A stretch of 64,000 bases of DNA, taken from contig CAJNOJ010000025.1 of the NCBI GenBank assembly GCA_905250025.1, forward strand, positions 525,632 through 589,631, read 5' to 3'. The stretch comes from Adineta ricciae. Lineage: Eukaryota > Rotifera > Eurotatoria > Adinetida > Adinetidae. How positions within the stretch are numbered: the first letter of the stretch is position 1; each line of letters begins with the position of its first letter. The translations under genes were made by a program, and so were the position numbers. The notes below the pieces were generated by a model. It was not told where the DNA came from and did not search any database. It worked only from the letters and a program-made list of their open reading frames with translations. Positions 53,160-63,124 of this stretch are shown one piece after another.

Positions 53160-53606
53160 ACCTTTGTATGTAAAATTTTTATCTTTGTATTTGAACTTTC
53201 GGTGCTTTCTCTCACTCTATTATATTAAAAAGAAAAACGAACCGATCTTCTATTTGTAAAAATGTACATTTCGTATTTCGCATATCTTTTTTTTTATCGT
53301 ATTCAGCTATTTGTGTATTTATTGTAATATGATCTTCGATGAAGAATGTATCATTAACGTGTGAAATACTTGTTAACAATGGCATTTATTCCACCTCGTG
53401 CCCATGCACATGATAATGTTAGTCTTCATTGGAGAAAGTAGTCATATCAAAATAGGAGCTCCAAACCTTTAGAAGAGTACATGACCTTCGCCACTGATAT
53501 AAAACGATAAAGAAAAAACTAATTGTTGTAGTACAACTAATCTTCTTCTTTTTTCCATCCTTCTTTGTGTGTCTTGTTTATTGTTTTTTTTCTCAATCAT
53601 ATATAT
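53160..53606. other. Intergenic region, CHMP7 to carboxypeptidase
   Basis: AT-rich 3' UTR-like sequence followed by pyrimidine-rich sequence. TATATATATG at 53600-53609 overlaps the ATG, so it is unlikely to be a functional TATA box for it. No other feature. Confidence 0.4.
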
Positions 53607-54950
53607 ATGATTCATATAGCAGTCCTCTTTTTATACTTCTTAAACATTTTGCAAGCTGAACACGTTTGGTTTGTCAAATTTCCGTCTAAAGATGATCATT
53701 TATCTCATATTGAAAAATCATTTCCTTTGATCGATCTTTTACAACATGATTATAATGACTCGTCCTACGTATTTCTTCTGCCAAGCACTTATCAAACGAA
53801 ACTTAGACGTTTGATTCATCAGGCGAATGGATCTTATCGAATTTTATCGAATAACGCAAGAAATACGTGGAAAGTTTCTCCAGATCGACCAAAACGCTCA
53901 GTTTTATCTGATAATCCGTTAGATGAAAGTTATTACCAACGTTTTCCTACCTACGATGAACATCAAGAATGGCAACAACTTCTTCAAAGTTCTCCGCAAA
54001 CTCAAAAACTCATTCGATTACATACGATCGGTCAAACCTATGAAAACCGTTCGCTTACAGTCGTTCAAATTCACACTAATTACCCTCGTCGAATCCAGGG
54101 ACGACGCAAACGTAAACAAGCGATATATATCGATGGAGGTATGCACGCTCGAGAATGGCTGTCGGTCGGTGTTGCTAATTATATTCTCATTCAATTTCTT
54201 CTTCTACGTGAAAGTGATCCCAAAGTTCATGAAATTCTACGACATTTCGATATCTTTGTGTTACCCATGATGAATCCCGATGGTTATGAATATTCTCGAA
54301 CACATAATCGTCTTTGGAGGAAGAATCGCTCCCCGACAAGTCATTCCGAATTTTGGAATGGAGATCAGAATTGTTACGGAGTGGATTTGAATCGGAATTT
54401 TCCCTATCAGTGGAATAGTACCTATGGTGCATCCAGTCATCCGTGTTCACATTCATACCGTGGAATAAGTCCAGCCTCAGAAAGTGAAGTTGAAAGTGTG
54501 GTGAATTTCCTGCGACGACAAAGAATTTCCCATCCAAAATTTTATGCATATTTCAATCTACATTCTTATGGGAGATTCTGGCTATTGCCATGGACTTACA
54601 CGATGTTAGAACGCGTCACGAATTACGATGAGTTGTTCGAACGGAGTACTCGCGTAGCAAATGAGGTCATGAATCAAACATATCGCGTAGGCCAAGCATC
54701 GTTTTTACTGTACCCATGTAGTGGTACTAGTATCGACTTCGCTTCGACATTCATGTCGCATGCAATGACATTTGAATTATCACCGATCTTCCAGGGTTTA
54801 CCAATGTGTGTCGAACAGAATAAAACTGTTAATCATGGTTGTACGGTTGGCTTCTTAATCGGTCCGGAGAGTATTCAGATCGATGGAAACGAAATTTTTA
54901 AAGCTATTATCGAATATCTATATGCACTTGTACAAGATCATTTTGTTTAG
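53607..54950 (+). CDS. CPA: Secreted carboxypeptidase A-type metalloprotease (M14)
   Basis: A digestive-type zinc carboxypeptidase of 447 residues, intronless. The signal peptide MIHIAVLFLYFLNILQA leads into a pro-domain and then the catalytic domain. Zinc ligands: HAREW (His and Glu) in GGMHAREWLSVGVANYILIQ and the His in FNLHSYGRFW. Substrate binding: Arg in RLWRKNRSP and the NR of GVDLNRNFPYQWN. The catalytic Glu is in MTFEL. In the specificity loop LLYPCSGTSIDFA the residue equivalent to position 255 is Ile, predicting A-type (hydrophobic or aromatic) preference. The ATG at 53607 is preferred over 53565 because it gives a clean signal peptide. RSL24D1 starts 79 nt after its stop. Confidence 0.9.
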   Translation: MIHIAVLFLYFLNILQAEHVWFVKFPSKDDHLSHIEKSFPLIDLLQHDYNDSSYVFLLPSTYQTKLRRLIHQANGSYRILSNNARNTWKVSPDRPKRSVLSDNPLDESYYQRFPTYDEHQEWQQLLQSSPQTQKLIRLHTIGQTYENRSLTVVQIHTNYPRRIQGRRKRKQAIYIDGGMHAREWLSVGVANYILIQFLLLRESDPKVHEILRHFDIFVLPMMNPDGYEYSRTHNRLWRKNRSPTSHSEFWNGDQNCYGVDLNRNFPYQWNSTYGASSHPCSHSYRGISPASESEVESVVNFLRRQRISHPKFYAYFNLHSYGRFWLLPWTYTMLERVTNYDELFERSTRVANEVMNQTYRVGQASFLLYPCSGTSIDFASTFMSHAMTFELSPIFQGLPMCVEQNKTVNHGCTVGFLIGPESIQIDGNEIFKAIIEYLYALVQDHFV

Positions 54951-55029
54951 TATAAATAAAAAACAAATACATATGTTCTTATGATTATGTGTTTTCGTTT
55001 TCAGATAGGAAAAACCACGCATTTAGAAG

Positions 55030-55801
55030 ATGCGTCTTGAAACTTGTTACTATTGTTCATCAACAATATGGCCGGGTCATGGCATTCAGTTTGTACGAAA
55101 TGATTGTAAAGTAAATGAGCTATTTTGAGTGGGTTGCTCGAGATGACAAAGAATGTTTGTAGATCTTTCGATTTTGTCGATCACGTTGCCATCGTGCATT
55201 TAAGAAGAAATGGAATCCACGAAAATCTCGCTGGACAAAAGCACATCGAAAATTCACTGGCAAAGATTTGACTACCGATTCGACGTTCGAATTCGAAAAA
55301 CGTCGAAATGAACCAGTGAAGTATGATCGTGAATTATGGCAAAATACCAGTAAGACATGGACATTTCTTGTATGTATTAGTATTGAACTTGATTCTCTCG
55401 TGATTTTTAGTCAAAGCCATGGAGAGAGTCGGAGAAATTCGAACGAAACGTGAACGACATCATATTATGAAACGGTAAACGAGCTTTTTTATCGATTTGA
55501 ATGAATAGTTGACAAATATTGATGATTTAGTCTCCGACAAGGTACACTTGACCGAAAAGCAGCCGATTTACGTGAAGTACGAGATTATATTCATCTTGTT
55601 CGCGCACCAAATGCCACTAAACCGATGGAAGAGATCGAAATGGTTCAAAAAGCCATGGAGAAACGTGAACAAGCTGGTGAACTCTTGACCAAAATTGGTA
55701 CAACTGTGTCGACAACAAAGAAACTCAGTGCTCTACGCCGTCGTGCACCGAAAATCGAAGTTACGATGGAAACATCAGATACCGAACAAGCAATGGAATA
55801 A
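55030..55801 (+). CDS. RSL24D1: RLP24/RSL24D1, 60S ribosome biogenesis factor
   Basis: A nucleolar paralogue of ribosomal protein L24 that occupies its site on pre-60S particles. Start [20 protein letters not shown]. The zinc-ribbon cysteines (CYYC and CRSRC) are present, followed by [19 protein letters not shown], the family's [20 protein letters not shown] and DYIHLVRAP. Four exons, with short introns after CK and after NT. Length about 210 residues, slightly longer than human because of a Lys/Arg-rich tail. It starts 79 nt after the carboxypeptidase stop, just downstream of a CGTTTTCAG acceptor. Confidence 0.93.
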
Positions 55802-55972
55802 CAATTGATTATTTTCATTTGTTTTGTTTTATTTCTTTTCTTGTGATTGTTTATATCAAACCAAAAGACAATAAATCTCTGTGTATCGATGTTTAGTAAC
55901 AAACAATGTCATCTGTTTTCTTGATTTTGTTTGTGTACACTTCAATTTTCATTCCTCTATTGAAGATGATCG

Positions 55973-56221
55973 ATGCCTGTTGGTCGTTCTAAACTTGTCC
56001 AAGACGTTCTTCGTCTATATGCTGAATATATGCGTTTAAGTCAACAAGTTCACGGTCTAAGAGATATTGCACGTCTTGAATTTAAACAAAACAAAGATTT
56101 GAAAGTCAAAGATAATCTGGTCTATATCGAATATCTTATCCGACGAGGAAAATCACAATTGAACACACTGAAAGGACAAGGTGTAACGTCTATTAGTTTA
56201 TCAACAAAACAAGCAAAATAA
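55973..56221 (+). CDS. SDHAF1: SDHAF1-like succinate dehydrogenase assembly factor
   Basis: An 82-residue LYR-family mitochondrial protein, intronless. It helps install iron-sulfur clusters in the complex II iron-sulfur subunit. VQDVLRLYAEYMRL and IEYLIRRGKSQLNTLK align with human SDHAF1 LQRQVLSLYRDLLR and IEYLYRRGRRQL. The canonical LYR tripeptide is LYA here, although the rest of the helix is kept. The C-terminus is short, lacking the human tail. The stop TAA shares its last base with the ATG of TAMM41, so both could be read from one transcript. A basic N-terminus (MPVGRSKL) may act in import. Confidence 0.82.
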   Translation: MPVGRSKLVQDVLRLYAEYMRLSQQVHGLRDIARLEFKQNKDLKVKDNLVYIEYLIRRGKSQLNTLKGQGVTSISLSTKQAK

Positions 56222-57287
56222 TGCCGGAATTTTCATCGGAACTATTGGCTAATTTCCCTACGAATGGAAATAGCGAACAACCACATATAACGTTCGCGTT
56301 TGGTTATGGTTCCGGTGTATTGAAACAACAACAAGATTTAGAAAAGGCCAAAACTCAAAATCAAGTTGATCTCATCTTAACTGTCAACAATTCCTTTAAA
56401 TTTCACGAAGAAAACTTAAAACTAAATCCTTCCCACTACTCGTTCCTCCGATATTTTGGTGTGTCAACCATCACGCGCATCCAAGAAACCAAAGGTGCAA
56501 GAATCTATTTCAATCCTTACGTCAAATTGAACACTGATCCAGACACTCTATACAAATATGGAATCATTTCCCGAAAACATCTCATTCGAGATTTGTTGGA
56601 TTGGGAAACTCTATACGTTGCCGGTCGTTTACAAGTAATGAAAGTTTGACTTTTTCGAATTGAGTATGACATGTACTTCTTTAGAAACCTGTCCGCGTTA
56701 TTCAAATCGATGAAAACGATCAAGATCTAATCTATGCACTGCGAACAAACCTCAGCAGTGCATTACACGTGGCTCTCCTTCTCCTTCCGGAAGAATTTAC
56801 AATGAAAGATTTATTTTTGAAGATCACTTCACTTTCCTATCATGGCGATTTTCGAATGGTTATTGGTGAGAATAAGAACAAAATTTTAAATATTGTCGTG
56901 CCTCAAATCGATCTCTTCATTGACCAATACTCACATTTAATTAGCAACGATGCACATCTACATTGGAACAAGACGCGAACACTGAACACAGTAATTAAAC
57001 AAGATGTGACACCAACGGCAATCTTCAAACGTTTACTTGCTTTACCGAAGTATGTTATTTATAACATAATGGAATCGTCGACATTCAAAACACGACAATA
57101 TCAAGATACGGAAGAAGTCATTCGAAAATTGTGTGTAAGCACACAACGAACGGAGAAAATTGAGCATGCTGTACGATCGATTGTGAAAAGATCGAGCATA
57201 ACACAAACATGTAAAGGTTTATTGACTGCAGGTTTCATTCGTAGTACGCGTTATGCTTTTGCGAAATTACAAAAGATGATTCGATAG
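56221..57287 (+). CDS. TAMM41: TAMM41/Tam41, mitochondrial CDP-diacylglycerol synthase
   Basis: It makes CDP-diacylglycerol from phosphatidic acid and CTP in the inner membrane, the first step to cardiolipin. Two exons (56221-56634, 56685-57287) encode 338 residues, the family's usual length. The signature near the start is ITFAFGYGSGVLKQQ. QVDLILTVNNSFKFHEENLK, HYSFLRYFG and ARIYFNPYV follow, as do the downstream YGIISRKHLIRDLLDWETLY and SSALHVALLLLPEEF. The start ATG overlaps the SDHAF1 stop by one base. The sarcosine oxidase gene follows 52 nt later. Confidence 0.93.
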
Positions 57288-57339
57288 GTTTTTTTTTTGC
57301 TATTTAGTATTCAAGCGAAATAGAAACTTGTATTTTTAG

Positions 57340-58461
57340 ATGAAAATCGCTGTGGTCGGCCTAGGTGGAACAGGCAGTGCTGCGCTTCGTTTTCTAGCGC
57401 AAGCTGGTCATCAAGCAGTTGGTTACGAACAATTTCATATTGGTCATGAACACGGCAGTTCACATGGTGAATCACGAATTATTCGTTATACTTATCCAGA
57501 TTTATTGTTTACTCAAATGATGGGTGATGCGTACAAATTATGGTTCGAACTCGAAAAAGAAGCCGATGAAGAACTGTTCGTGCAATGTGGTGGATTGTAT
57601 TTTGGTGATAAGGACGATCCACAGGTAACTCTAACGGAGCAAGCACTGATCGATACTAATTTACCTTACGAACGATTAACTCCCAAACAAGTTCGAGAAA
57701 AACATCCGGCATTTCATTTGCGACCTAATGATGTTGCTCTGTATCAAAAAGACAGTGGCTTTCTACGTGCAACTCGATGTGTACAAGCAAATATTCGTCT
57801 AGCAAAGAAACACGGTGCTATCGTTCACGAAAATACAAAAGTTCAAGAAGTTACAACGAAAGAAAATCAAACATTTGTTCGAACAACTCTTGGCAACGAA
57901 GAAGAATTCGATCGTGTGATTGTTACTGCTGGTCCGTGGATGAGCACACTATTTAAACAGTTGAATTTACCGTTGAGACCCACTCGACAACAGATTGTCT
58001 ATTTGAATATCGAAGATCATCCAAATTACTTTCAACCCGATGGAACATTTCCCGTCTGGATCGATTCTACCGAGAATCTCTACGGTTTTCCAAGTGACGG
58101 CCAAATAACTGGAGTTAAACTAGCGTACCACCATCCAGGAACATTAATCACTGATTTAGACGCTGAACGTGCGCCAGTCGATGAGAACTATATTGAAGAA
58201 GTGCAATCTTACGCAAGAAAACGCTTTCCGAACTTAAGTTCACAAGTAACCTACAGTCAAACCTGTGTGTATACAAACACACCCAACGAAGATTTTATCA
58301 TTGATCGTGCATCGGATCAATCCAATGTATTCTTAGTTAGCGGTTGTTCGGGTCATGGATTTAAATTTACTGTGCTATTAGGAAAGATCATTTCCTCGAT
58401 GGCCACTGATGATCCTAGTTATGAAAGGGATCTCACACGTTTTAAACTTAGTAGCTTTTGA
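57340..58461 (+). CDS. Bacterial-type monomeric sarcosine/N-methyl amino acid oxidase
   Basis: A flavoprotein that oxidatively demethylates N-methyl amino acids such as sarcosine. 373 residues, intronless. The N-terminal FAD motif is VVGLGGTGSAALRFLAQAG. GHEHGSSHGESRIIRYTYPD carries the conserved substrate-site region. TCVYTNTPNEDFIIDR contains the Cys that binds FAD covalently in MSOX. SGHGFKFTVLLGKI is the C-terminal FAD block. It ends LSSF, with no PTS1 peroxisome signal like that of human PIPOX. The absence of introns and target signal fits acquisition from bacteria. The start abuts a TATTTTTAG acceptor, 52 nt after TAMM41. Confidence 0.9.
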   Translation: MKIAVVGLGGTGSAALRFLAQAGHQAVGYEQFHIGHEHGSSHGESRIIRYTYPDLLFTQMMGDAYKLWFELEKEADEELFVQCGGLYFGDKDDPQVTLTEQALIDTNLPYERLTPKQVREKHPAFHLRPNDVALYQKDSGFLRATRCVQANIRLAKKHGAIVHENTKVQEVTTKENQTFVRTTLGNEEEFDRVIVTAGPWMSTLFKQLNLPLRPTRQQIVYLNIEDHPNYFQPDGTFPVWIDSTENLYGFPSDGQITGVKLAYHHPGTLITDLDAERAPVDENYIEEVQSYARKRFPNLSSQVTYSQTCVYTNTPNEDFIIDRASDQSNVFLVSGCSGHGFKFTVLLGKIISSMATDDPSYERDLTRFKLSSF

Positions 58462-58746
58462 GATATCTTCACTTGAATAAGACAAATGATAATTTTGATT
58501 TGATAGTAATTGTTGACGATGATTATTTTAATGAAAATTAATTCCGATGATTTTATTTTTTAGATTTTTTTAAAAATCAATGTCGACTGAATTTAGTATC
58601 AATTTTCGGTAAATTTGGTTTCTATTCTAACTCGGAATCTCTGAACTGATATTCTAGAGATTATAATCGTAATCAATTTGGTCTTCAATCCTTATTTATT
58701 TTAACATGTTTCGTGTTCACTTGGCTGATCATTTACTTAAAAACGA

Positions 58747-60763
58747 ATGGTAATTACCTACGAAAAAACAAATTCCTTTCATTCTCGTCGGTTTCATTTC
58801 TATTCAGATGAACTTTCAAAAGCAATATTTATCCAAAATAGTCTCATATCCACATGGACTGTTGCGTATTCATTACGCATATTCTCACCATCTGTCACTT
58901 CGAAATTTCCTCTGGCTTTTCTCACATTCCGATGTACAATTACAATGCTCAATGCTTCTGCCTTGATGATGATGATTTTTTATGAAGGTAACTAGATGCA
59001 CGCGCTTTGATTTTCTTGCTATTTTATCTTCGTATAGATTTTGGATTGTGTCTGCTGTTAGTCTTATCGTTACTTTTGAGTAAATCAGTATTTATCGCTG
59101 GTCCGACACTTTGTCCGAAAACATGTTCGTTTATTGAATGGTTGTTGATATCTATGGGTTGTAGTGGATTTTTCCTCTCAGTGAATCTTCATTGGTGGTC
59201 ATATTTTGGTGTAAATGATCATTTTCTTGTATTTCGTAAAGTATTTCACTGATTTTTTTTTCTTTAGGATATTATTAATCGACCGGTCTTCACTGCTGAT
59301 CATGTTGTTGTTTGTGAAGTGAGATTTGGCTTGCGAAATTACTTTGTATTTCAATTGTACTTTAGTGTTTACTCCTATTTGGTTTAATAGTATCGATTTT
59401 GCAAATTATTCCTTGGTCAAGAACAATTTCACCTGCAAGTCAATTCTATATTTCAGTAGTGATGACATTTCTTACCGTATTTCTCCCTCAAGCATACTTT
59501 TTCGTGCAAGAGAATCCGTTTCTATGGTTGTTTAACTATATTTTCAAGAAATCACATCGAGTGAGTGAGTACGGGATTATATTTACAGAACAATCGTGGG
59601 ATGTTTTGGCAATATTTTTAGATATACTTGCTTCTGTTTTGGTTTCTTGTATCCTTATGTTCAGTGATCATCGTTAATATTCATTTAAAATTAACCAAAC
59701 ATACGGACATGCAACAGGAGAGAACAATTATAAGAAAATATTTTCATTTCTTAGCCATTATTGTTTATACAAGTGGAATTTTGTGCGATACACATTTACT
59801 GACAATGTGTTCAGTGGCGTTTATTGTTTTGCTCTTGTTATTAGAGGTAAATAGACGAGGTGCGGTGAGAAATTGTTTTTCTATGATGAAGTTTTAGTGT
59901 ATGAAAGTGAAAAATGTTGCTCCATTGGGAAATTTGATTCGTAATGCGTGGAGTATGTACGGAAACGAAAAAGACTCGGGAGTATTGATGGTTTCACATC
60001 TGTTTCTCATCATTGGATTGTCTTACCCCATCTGGTTAGCTGATGATCGTATGTTTAGTATAATATTTGCAAAGTGACTAATCTCAACTGAGTATTTTCA
60101 GGAAGACGAATAGCACAATTCAGTGGAGTACTTAGTGTTGGTATCGGTGATTCAGCTGCATCGATTATTGGATCGAAAATCGGTACTCGCAAGTGGCCAG
60201 GATCGAAACGAACTTTAGAAGGATCATTGGCTGGTTTAGTGGCTCAGTTTTCCTTTGTTGCTTGTCTGTGGTATCTAGGTATGTAATTACGATGATTGTA
60301 TATCTTACCCTTGTATTGTTTCACTGACTTTATGAGTCATTACTTCTTTCCAATTCAAACCACTACAATTAATCACTCGAAAATACGTATTGAATGAAAT
60401 CGAGACGATGATTATATTGAGACAGAGGAGTCATTGTTTGATGAAAAATAGAGTGAAAAGATATTCTGACAGACGAAAAAACGTGTTGATCTACTGTTTC
60501 TCTATTACGTAGTTATTACAAAACACTAAGTTACTCTGCAAGTTACGTAGACTAGATTTATCGTTTGCTGATTATGGTAATTATCACCTGTAATGAAAAT
60601 TTCTTTTTGTTTAGATATTATCCCTTATTCTCACCATAATTTGTTATTTGTTTCCTTGGGCCTACTATTTGTCACAAAAATCGAAGCGTTCGCACATGAT
60701 ATTGATAATTTGACACTGCCTATTTGTCTCTTCCCTTTTTTATATGTTTGTAAAACATTTTAA
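58747..60763 (+). CDS. DOLK: Dolichol kinase
   Basis: It phosphorylates dolichol with CTP in the ER membrane to give the lipid carrier for N-glycosylation. About seven exons, with a polytopic membrane protein of many hydrophobic segments. Family motifs in the C-terminal part are IIRKYFHFLAIIVYTSGIL, LLLEVNRRG, NAWSMYGNEKDSGVLMVSHL, the CTP-site VGIGDSAASIIGSKIGTRKW then PGSKRTLEGS, and EAFAHDIDNLTLPI. Stop at 60761-60763. The last intron (about 60280-60614) is 335 nt, longer than usual. The start (58747) is the first in-frame ATG, and N-terminal segments are poorly conserved, so it may be wrong. Confidence 0.87.
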
Positions 60764-61215
60764 TATGACCCTGATATCATATGATCTAATGTGGTTTTCA
60801 TATCCTCGTTTTGCTCAATTAAGTCAAGTGTTACTTTTTTCATTACAACATATGATCAAAAATGTGAAAGAATAAAATCAACAAGAAAGCCAAGGTTGCA
60901 CTTGCACGTGTATATATTCGTGTCCAATTATAGACATAAATACAGAAAATGACTAGTAGTAGTTCGAATAACTTCTTCATGATGAAATACATATATCAAG
61001 ATAGAGAACTATGAATAACTATTTTATTAGAATGTATTTTCAATCCGTTGTAATGTTATGAAAATTAAAAAGCATCGAGAATCAAAAGCGCAGAAAAAAA
61101 CACTAAATAAATAATTAGAGATATTTCGAAAAAAATAATAAAACTTAAAATTTGTATTGAATTTTAAACTGTGACCAGACTTAATTCGAATGTTGTTGTT
61201 ATTGAGATAATGTAT
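60764..61215. other. Convergent intergenic region
   Basis: Between DOLK (plus) and the Gly-rich EF-hand gene (minus). AT-rich, with AATAAA-like signals on both strands (near 60873 plus, near 61107 minus-strand TTATTT equivalents). No other feature. Confidence 0.5.
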
Positions 61216-63026
61216 TTATAAACCTTGTTGGAAGAAACGAGCGAATTCAGCACGATCGAGGCGACCATCTTGGTTGACGTCAGCGTTGCGGAAAGCGGTA
61301 CCGATAGCATCAAAGCCACCAGCAGCAGCGGCACCACCACCAAATGAGCTTGATTCATAGGATGAAGATGAGGATTGGAATCCAGCGCCACCGAGTCCAC
61401 TGACAGCGTCAAAGCCACCAACGCCTCCAGCAGCGGCACCACCACCAAATGAGCTTGATTCATAGGATGAAGATGACGATTGGAATCCAGCACCATCGAG
61501 TCCACCGACAGCAAGTCCGGCTTCGGCACCGAACCCGCCAGTGCTTGCTGAGAAGCTTGATGATTCATAGGATGAAGATCCACCAGCACCACCAACGGCG
61601 AGACCGGCACCACCAGCACCAAAGCTATTGCTTTCGAAGCTTGATGATGATGCACCGAAACCGCTAGCTTCTTGGCCGTAGGTTGCAGCACCAAATCCGA
61701 CAGCAACACCACCAACAGCTGGAGGTGACTAGATAATTTGAAATGAAAGATGGATTATTTTTCTATCGTCGCAGAAATACAGAAACACTTACAATATCTT
61801 CAACAACACCAGCAGCACGAGCTTGTTGGAGAAGTGTGGCAGCATCAAGGAGTTGAGCACCGTATTGTTGAATATAGGCTTGTGGGTTTTGTTGAGTAAC
61901 ACCAAGTCGTTGAAATTGACGAACAACACGCACTTGAACGGGTTCGTATTGAATAATAACGTTACGTGGACGAGCATATTGTTGAGCAGCAGCGGCACGT
62001 TGAACAATGGTTTTTCGTTTGGCTTGAGCTCCATATGGAACCCATCGCTCGATGATGATATCACCTAGAGGCAAAATCGAAACGTCGAATATTGTTCGAG
62101 GAAAAGAAAGTTTTACGTACGAGGACGAGGTGGAAGGGGTGGTAAACGTTCAATAACAACTGATCGTGGTGGAACAGGTAAAGCTGCTAGACGACGAACA
62201 ACTGTTTGAGAAGCACAAACCGCGGGTGGTTTTGGTGGACGTTCACGAAGAATGAGTGGTGGTTGTTGAGGAAGAGGTGGAGCTTGTTGACGAATGCGAA
62301 GAGGTGGTGGTGGAGGTGGTTGAGGTGGGCGCACTTCTTTGATGATGAGTGGCTAGAAAAACAAAAGAAAATAGATAACAGTTTTCTACTATTGTCTTTG
62401 TTCAGATCTTCGTAAAGATCACTTACGCCTGGTGGTGGGATTGGTGGCGGCTGAAGGAAGCGAACTTTGATGTTTTGTGTATATGTTTGAACACCACCAG
62501 CAGCTGGACGACGAATGATTTGTGGGTTTGGATCTTTGAAGAGACCTTGAGCATCGGTCGCATATGTCTGAACATTAGTTTGTGAGTTGTATGATGATGC
62601 GGAACTGTCGAATCCAGCGCCTGCAACACCGACACCAACACCAACAACTCCAGCTCCAGCACCAGCACCAGTTCCGAAACCATTTGACGATTGGAAGGAT
62701 GATGATTCGTACGATGACGAATTACCATAACCACCGCCAACTCCGAAACCAGCACTAGCAGCACCAGCTTCAAATCCACCGTTACCGAAAGATGATGATG
62801 ACGCTTCATAGCTTGATGAACTACCGTAGTTTCCAGCTGCGAAACCTGCACCAGCACCAGCACCAGCACCGTATCCAGAGCTGTTGAATGAGGATGATTC
62901 ATAGCTTGATGCGCTACCGGCTCCGCCAGCACCGCCAACCCATCGATTGAATTCACTTCGATCAATGTTACCGTCACGGTTGGTATCAACTTGATTGAAA
63001 ATTGCACGAACAGGGTCGAAACTCAT
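61216..63026 (-). CDS. Gly/Ala/Ser-rich structural protein with an EF-hand at each end
   Basis: Four exons from MSFDPVRAIFNQVDTNRDGN at 63026 to the stop at 61216-61218. The N-terminal EF-hand is DTNRDGNIDRSE. A glycine/alanine/serine region has repeated SSYESSSF motifs. A Pro-rich block (PPQPPPPPPLRIRQQ, VVIERLPPLPPRP) precedes a distinctive basic core (IIIERWVPYGAQAKRKTIVQ, RNVIIQYEPVQVRVVRQFQR). A second Gly/Ser-rich SSYESSSF region is followed by a C-terminal EF-hand (DVNQDGRLDRAE) and FARFFQQGL. There is no signal peptide, so it is probably intracellular. The repeats suggest a filament or cuticle-like lamina protein, for example of the bdelloid skeletal lamina; that is inference. Not a member of any family I can name. 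Confidence 0.75.
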
Positions 63027-63117
63027 GATTATATATAATCGGTAGTTGTAATGAATAGATGAGCGGTCTAGTCAAACGATAACGATGAATGCAATCCTTA
63101 TGACTCTGATGGTGCAC

Positions 63118-63124
63118 TTTTATA
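63118..63124 (-). promoter_or_regulatory. TATA box of the EF-hand structural gene
   Basis: TATAAAA on the minus strand in CGGGTATAAAAGTGC, about 90 nt upstream of the ATG at 63026. It is a near-consensus core promoter, in keeping with strong expression. Confidence 0.7.
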
